This document shows, one piece after another, positions 8,191-13,441 of a stretch of 13,441 nt of DNA (positions are counted from its first letter, which is position 1; each line of letters starts with the position of its first letter). The position numbers were made by a program, and so were the translations under genes. This DNA comes from Phoronis ovalis (taxonomy: Eukaryota; Phoronida; Phoronidae). The stretch is taken from NCBI GenBank assembly GCA_028565635.1, contig JAOXYB010038196.1:1-13441 (forward strand), in the 5' to 3' direction. The notes under the pieces are model-generated. The model did no database searches. It was not told where the DNA came from and saw nothing but the letters and a program-made list of their open reading frames with translations.

Positions 8191-8655
8191 GTAAACTAGT
8201 AAACATTTGGCTGTTTTATATTCTTTTCAAAACAAATAGGCTACACAAATGACTACGTAATTGTTTTAAATTGTTAATTCAAAATTTCATACATTGATGC
8301 GCGGTTCGGAAGCTTATAATCAGCATAGAACATATGTTGAGACAAGATAATATCCATTGATTAACAGTTTTAGTGATTAAATCGTTCACGCTCAATTGCC
8401 ATAAATAAATCTCGTTTTTTTCTGCATGCTTTCAAAGGGAAGTCAAAGTTCACGTCTTCTTCGCAACAATACCTGGACTGGCAGCAGGAACGGTTGTAAT
8501 TTTAATTTGAACAAAGTGAACATTCAAGTTTTCTTATTGTACGTTAGCTGGGCGTTTGCATGACTAGATTCAAAGTCTGTTATATGTAGAATTGCACCCA
8601 CAGCATGTTGTATGTCCTTATAGCACACCTTTTATTTTGTAGTCAGTCAAACAAG

Positions 8656-8990
8656 ATGTCGAGCACCTTCCCTGCTATTACTCCCAGGGAAACCGTTTTT
8701 ACACCTGCACGGCCTATCACGACAAACAGCGCTTATGGACTGTATCATAGTCATGGTGGTTATGGAATATATCCACCGTTTGTGAAAACTCCTATTCAGA
8801 TTCCTAGAAGAGTAAATCCCTTAATTCCCCCACCCCCGGCTAAGAAAATGAATCACATGTTTGAAACTGTAGATCCACATTATATTAATGAAAAAAGAAA
8901 ACTTTTAATGCAGCAGCGGGAACACTATAGATATCATAATGCATGGTCAAAAGCGTACTATGGATCTTCAGCAGAAAAAGAAGCGTACAG
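8656..8990 (+). CDS. Charged-protein gene, first coding exon
   Basis: Codes for residues 1-111 plus two bases of Arg112. A pyrimidine-rich acceptor (ccttttattttgtag) ends at 8642, so the exon probably begins at 8643 with 13 nt of 5' UTR. The donor TACAG|gtactt is moderate. Reading through the donor gives a low-complexity Phe/Tyr/Asn tail, which argues that it is used. Confidence 0.8.
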
Positions 8991-11403
8991 GTACTTTTAT
9001 TTTTTAAATAAATTTTATTTTAATTTTTCTGATTATAGGGCCATCATATGAGTAACGCGTGTTTTGACAGTTTTGTTGTATAGCCGACTTATGCACCAAC
9101 GCATAACTAAATAAATCGAAACACAATAAACCAATTCATAATAGAAATATAAATACACGTATTACAAACTATTAAGCAGAAGTGTATAGCCAAGGAAACC
9201 ATATAAAATACTACAATACAGCTTATTCAATTCATGAATGTAGTTAATAAAGTTGGAATAAAGGTAGATTAGAAAAGCCATTTCTGAAGCATGAATAAAA
9301 TCCATCGAATAAATACACGACACCTTTATATTATATTAATAGGGTTAAATTAAAAATTTTCAATTTGATACAATTAAAATTAGTTTTAAAGTTTATTTCA
9401 TTTTTTAAAGAAAATTTTAGAAGCATACTTAAAATATTTATGCTATGCGGCTCGGTAGGTTGTGTAATTTCTGTAGTTGAGTTAAGAAAAAAATGCAGGT
9501 TCTCATGTTAAAACAAAATCTATCAGCAATTACTACATTTAACTGTTTAGCAACAGCTTTTAATAATGTTGCTGTTTCGAAATAAAATTGAAGATGCCAC
9601 AAAATACTATAAACGTTGTATTAAAAAGAACAATTAAAGTGTTTTCTTCATTCGACGAGTATGTGATTCATGAAGACAGTCTCAAATGAATTATTTAATA
9701 GAAAAAATCTGTTTATATTCCTATAGATATTTTGCTTCAAACCGGCATTTTCCTATACTCAGGCACACAGCTACAGTATAAATTATATGTTGTAAATTTG
9801 CTTTTGATTATTATGCTAATAAACTTGTGGATATAACATATTCACTTCATTAGTAGGTAGTAACATTAGACATTTTATTGAATTATTATAACATTGTTCA
9901 TAAACAATATTATAAAAACGTATTGAAAAATCAAATGTTTCTTCTGGGTTTTAAAAAGGAGTGTCGAATGATTTTTTTCACAAGGTGGAAAGTCCAAAAA
10001 TAGCATTAGCATGAAATTCGAATAATGAAGTGAAGTGTAAATATGCATGTAAAGTCAAACTGGAGTAATAAAACAAAAGTATTGATTTTGTACTAGGATT
10101 ACAGTATATTTAGTGGCTTCAGACGTGCTTATCAATTTTTAGGTGGGATAAAAATAAGCTGAGTAATCACTAAGTCCGCGAGCAGTAGGTACAGAAATCA
10201 CAATCCTCCCTGTAATCTTTACAGTATACGCCCCGAGTAAATCCTGCCAATTTTTTGTAGCCAATATAGAGAATAAAAATAAGACATATCAAACTTAAGA
10301 TATCAAAAACTTCTCTGTAATCTTTAATGAACTGTTTGATTTTTTTGAAACTATTCAGTTGTTCTTATATATCTTAATTCAGGTAAAAAACGTATTTATT
10401 AAATACATTAAAAAAGTTAATTGTCACCAAATACTCCATGAACCTTACGTCAGAATTTTTGTTTGCCACTTTTTAAGTTCTAGTACGATGTCTGAATACT
10501 GCTAAATATACACGCTTTCAAAAACTGACCGTCTGAAATTGTGTGGAGAGTGTGATTTCGTTGCTAATGGTTTCGAAAGTGTTCGTCAATATTGTATTTT
10601 CATCCTACTTTTCTGATGTTGCGGACATAAGAAAACCAGTTGCGGGTAACGACAACAAGTAATATTATCTTTTTTTTTTTTTACTAAAAACATCGGAACA
10701 TTAAAGTTAATGTAGACATCAGAACAGTAAAATAGCCAAAACCGATCCTATGAGAATTATTCCTACTAACCATTGTTAACATATAAAACTGCACACTGGC
10801 AGACTATCGACTAAGATGACTGTTTTTGCTTGTATTCCAGGAAAGAGACCCGCAGCGTTCTAAAACAACAAATGTTTGACAAAAGGAGCAACAGTAAAGA
10901 GAACCTGAAGTTTAAAGCCAGAGAAAGTGAAACATCTATATCCCATGACAGGCAATGCATGCAAGATGATGCCGATGATTATTTTAAAAAATTCAACTAC
11001 CTAAAGCAATATAGAGATGATAACAAAAGGGTAAGAATATTGATTGTTAAGCCAGTAAATATATCGTGTCAGTAATTCGGTAATATACAAATCACTAGTC
11101 TCAGTCTGAAACTTAAAATGCTTTCCATCCATACATTGTGTCGTAAATGAAGGTTGTTCGAGTAGTCGTACATCAAAGTGCGCTAGAAATATATAGTTTT
11201 TTTTAATGATAAAGCCACATGGCATTCAAATGGAAAGAACAAGTCTCTGAAAAAGATAATTCATGTACACGAAAACATGTTTAATATTATAGCTGATGGA
11301 AAGTGCCTGGTCAGACAGAAGGCAACGAAAGCAAGTTGAAAATCGTTACGATTTGGAACAGATGAGGTACAACCCAATAAATTGGAGCTGTACCCTAACA
11401 TGA
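8656..11403 (+). CDS. Uncharacterised charged helical protein, possible ciliary protein (3 coding exons)
   Basis: Join of 8656-8990, 10841-11030 and 11293-11403, 636 nt, 211 residues, with matching phases. Residues 1-65 look disordered (Tyr, His, Gly, Pro-rich, with LIPPPPAKK). From about residue 74 the protein is highly charged and probably helical: INEKRKLLMQQREHYRYHN, then RRKETRSVLKQQMFDKR, DYFKKFNYLKQYRDDNKR and RRQRKQVENRYDLEQM, ending RYNPINWSCTLT. There is no signal peptide or membrane segment. I do not recognise the family. The LKQQM-type segments recall RIB43A- or CCDC81-like axonemal proteins and an X-box lies upstream, but this is only a hint. ATG 8656 is chosen because an acceptor at 8641-8642 would remove the in-frame ATG at 8605, and it has A at -3. 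A different last exon (11539-11659) is possible. Confidence 0.75.
8991..10840 (+). other. Intron of the charged-protein gene
   Basis: 1850-nt phase-2 intron from gtactt to ttgtattccag. It is AT-rich, with no exon, RNA gene or bounded transposon seen. A short phrase, tgtaatctttaca/tgtaatctttaat, occurs at about 10211 and 10315. Confidence 0.7.
10841..11030 (+). CDS. Charged-protein gene, second coding exon
   Basis: 190 nt; it completes Arg112 and codes for residues 113-175 (KETRSVLKQQMFDKRSNSKE ... YLKQYRDDNKR), rich in Lys, Arg, Asp and Gln. The acceptor is strong (gcttgtattccag), the donor AAAGG|gtaaga is good and leaves phase 0. GC content is higher than in the flanking introns. Confidence 0.85.
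11293..11403 (+). CDS. Charged-protein gene, third coding exon, favoured end
   Basis: Begins after acceptor ttaatattatag and codes for LMESAWSDRRQRKQVENRYD, then LEQMRYNPINWSCTLT and a TGA at 11401-11403. A weak donor (GATGAG|gtacaa, 11366/11367) inside it would divert to another exon. I favour read-through because the tail has ordinary protein composition (Trp, Pro, Cys) with C-ending codons, and the donor is poor. No canonical AATAAA follows closely, which is a weakness. Confidence 0.65.
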   Translation: MMESAWSDRRQRKQVENRYDLEQMRYNPINWSCTLT

Positions 11404-11538
11404 AAGAATAACGTCATAAATATTTGTTTTACTATTTTGTCGTCTCAAAGACAAGTCATGAATTATAAAAAAATGAGATTTTGAGAAAAACATGGACGGA
11501 TTCACATATTATTCTTAAATTTACCAATTGAAATGCAG

Positions 11539-11659
11539 GACTATGTTGTTCAACAACAAAACGGCAATGATAGCAATCAACAACGGACTTAATGATCCTC
11601 GTTTCTTAGTATGCAATACCGCACAGAGGATTCCCTCTGGACAAACACTACTTAATTAA
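11539..11659 (+). CDS. Alternative last exon of the charged-protein gene
   Basis: If the donor at 11366 is used, acceptor aaatgcag (11531-11538) restores the frame: Arg200 is completed and 39 residues follow (TMLFNNKTAMIAINNGLNDP ... SGQTLLN) to TAA 11657-11659, a 239-residue protein. The stretch is more GC-rich than its surroundings and is followed at once by ATTAAA (11655-11660), a common variant poly(A) signal. The acceptor lacks a good pyrimidine tract. A second frame here is open for 17 codons, so the call is uncertain. Confidence 0.35.
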
Positions 11660-12045
11660 AGATTCGGAAGTTTACTAAGTAAACAAACTTCCTAAAAGGA
11701 AATTCATACGGTAGGACTACATTTCAAGCAAATGTACATGTTTGTAGTTTTGGACAAGGTTTGAGCGCAGATATTGGCATCGACTGTGACAAAAGTCTGG
11801 GCTAAAAAACTTTTTGGCGAAATAATGATGCTTGTAACATTTGAAAAATACAAATATCGCCAAAAATATGTACTGTCACGAAAGAATGTAGAATACATTT
11901 CCTAATTGCAACGTGTTTTGTTGCGGCCCGTAGTTAATTATCATAAAATTACGAATCTGTACGACGTACTGTATATTCAGAGTTACGGAATCGTAAATAT
12001 TTTTTTTCACATGTCCGTGGTCATGATGGATAAACCCCCCGATAT
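11660..12045. other. Gene-free stretch with a small inverted repeat
   Basis: TTTTTGGCGA (11811-11820) and TCGCCAAAAA (11857-11866) form a perfect 10-bp inverted repeat with GTGACA/TGTCAC further out, perhaps a decayed short MITE. The minus-strand frames here are AT-driven and have no protein character. Confidence 0.45.
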
Positions 12046-12318
12046 GGCACTCAAATAAAATGTGAGTAATCATGCTGTTAATTGATGAGGTTCCAAAAAT
12101 GAATCCTATGCAAGACCTATGCCGAAAGTGGTACCCTATCCAAGACTGACATTTTTCAAAATAAGACTAATCGCAAAAATTGGATCCTAAGCAAGACCAG
12201 GGTTAAAATCATACCCTTTGTGGTCAAAATTGCTGATTTTCCTATCTGCACGTAACGCGCCTGTTCGTTTTTATTAACGAGCATGATAACCAACATTTTA
12301 TTTAAGTGCCCCCCCCCT
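12046..12318. mobile_element. MITE with inverted ends, family shared with 1.6 kb
   Basis: The left end GGCACTCAAATAAAATGT then ATCATGCT (12046 on) matches the right end read in reverse, GGCACTTAAATAAAATGT then ATCATGCT (ending near 12310, followed by a run of C). Inner units of the type CCTAWGCAAGAC recur at about 12104, 12140 and 12186. Left flank has CCCCCC, right flank CCCCCCCC, so the element may extend a few bases further; no target duplication was resolved. GGGGG + CACTT + ATGCTCG ends recall the 3.9-kb MITE, which suggests one superfamily. Confidence 0.75.
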
Positions 12319-13420
12319 GGAAACAGTCTCATGTGTTGCTAAGGTTATAAGGACATAATTAAACTGTCTCTAGGATTTAAGATGCTGCTGTAAAAAGTCT
12401 CAATGAGATTAATATGTTTGCTCAATAAGAAGTCTTGCCTTCCACACAGTGGCTTCGTGTTGTTACTTGTACGAAAAAGCAATTTGTAACTAATGTGTTT
12501 TTACTGTATTTTATAATAAAATCTAAAAAAAACTTTACCAAATTAGGTACAGTGCAGTGACAATAATTAAACATTTCGAAATATTTCTTTTTTGCATGAA
12601 ACCCAACAGTTCATTACATGCATCATTATATTTAATTACAATAAATCTTACAATAAATCTTAAAACTGTTTATAGACTCTTTATAAAACTGTACATAAAC
12701 TCGGAACACAAAGAAACATGTTCATCAACAGTTAGCTGTTTTATAAAAGCAGCAATTAAAAAATATCTAACACCAGCTGTACATCAGGTAGAGATTTAAG
12801 AACATATGTGTTAATTTCACTATCACTGACATACCATATTACCCTGATAGAAAGACCCGTTCACGTGTGAACATTCGCTGAAAACATTTTTTTTTAGTAA
12901 GATTCGGTCTTACGTTTGAAGAGGGTCTTAGTGTTTAGTTGTCATATTTTTTGTGGATAAAGGATTGTAGAAGGTATGGTTTATGAATTAAAAATGAGTA
13001 GTCAAAAAATTGACTATAATCATTAATAATTCAACCAATCATTTATCACACACTCCTTCAAATAACCAAATAATTTTATCCTCCATGGTGCAGAATTCAC
13101 CTTAGAAGCATCTGTTTGTACTGTTTCAGGGTCGAGCTTGTTTTAAATAAATTGCACAATAACATTTATCAACAAAAAGTTTGAATTTAGACTTTCAGTT
13201 TTGTTGATGAACAACAGGAAACCTAATATATAATCCTGCTGGACTTTTTTGTTGGCTATGAAGCAAATAATTAAGTAATAGGGTAATATGTGATTTTGCA
13301 AAGCTAAGGGAAGGTGTGGCCTTGTTGTAGCTAATGCACGAATTTATTATATTTTTTTGATATTGAAGTAAATGCATTTTAGTTCGATAATTACACCCGG
13401 GTCTTACTATCAAGGTAATA
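12319..13420. other. Gene-free stretch
   Basis: No exon with convincing composition or splice sites. GTTCACGTGTGAAC (12859-12872) contains a CACGTG (12862-12867) with 6-bp inverted arms. A frame at 12557-12799 is rich in Ile, Leu, Lys and Asn and is probably chance. Confidence 0.5.
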
Positions 13421-13421
13421 C

Positions 13422-13440
13422 TGTGTGTGTGTGTGTGTGT
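13422..13440 (+). repeat. (TG)n microsatellite
   Basis: At least nine TG units run almost to the window edge; the true length is unknown. Confidence 0.95.
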
Positions 13441-13441
13441 A

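Noticed and set aside
11001-11225. Minus-strand 74-codon frame
   Set aside because: Antisense to the second exon of the charged-protein gene and its intron; no splice partners seen.
11704-12073. Two overlapping minus-strand frames
   Set aside because: No protein-like composition, and the second runs into the MITE end at 12046.
12557-12799. Plus-strand 80-codon frame
   Set aside because: Looked at as a possible exon, but it is Ile/Leu/Lys/Asn-rich, with no supporting splice sites or recognisable motif.
13195-13413. Minus-strand 72-codon frame
   Set aside because: No known motif and no partner exons; likely chance.

Overview
This is a piece of an animal nuclear genome. It is AT-rich and has multi-exon genes with GT-AG introns and in-phase exon joins, miniature DNA transposons and a (TG)n microsatellite. 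It shows no operons, Shine-Dalgarno sites or long ORFs. The repeat style and the kind of bHLH gene suggest a marine invertebrate, perhaps a mollusc or another lophotrochozoan, but the sequence alone does not fix the phylum.

Layout: bases 1-2260 hold no gene. They contain partial copies of an AT-rich repeat, a cluster of CGAGCAGCGAGCATTG units and an old miniature inverted-repeat transposable element (MITE). Bases 2260-5800 hold a complete minus-strand gene, rebuilt from five coding exons, for a 228-residue bHLH repressor most like clockwork orange (cwo) in the DEC/HES/HEY group. Each single ORF shows only a fragment of it; the bHLH domain appears only after splicing. Its largest transposon, an intact 452-bp MITE with an 8-bp target duplication, lies in its second intron. 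Upstream of the start codon, three E-box or class C-like sites (CACGTG, CACGCG, CACGTA) sit exactly 22 bp apart, which suggests autoregulation or clock input.

Bases 5800-8640 separate the bHLH gene from a divergent plus-strand gene. This stretch holds two more MITE-like foldbacks and, near 8.1 kb, an RFX X-box-like site, a CACGTG and two candidate splice donors: a plausible promoter and noncoding first exon. Bases 8643-11403 (possibly to 11659) encode a highly charged protein of about 211 residues (239 in the alternative model) that I cannot name. Its helical LKQQM-type region and the X-box hint at a cilium protein.

Bases 11660-13441 hold no convincing gene. They contain a second member of the MITE family seen at 1.6 kb and a TG microsatellite at the right edge. 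I see no rRNA, tRNA, CRISPR array or prokaryote-type system. The points of most interest are the phased E-box trio, the bHLH repressor apparently lacking an Orange domain, a possible 14-nt poison microexon, and the MITE families.
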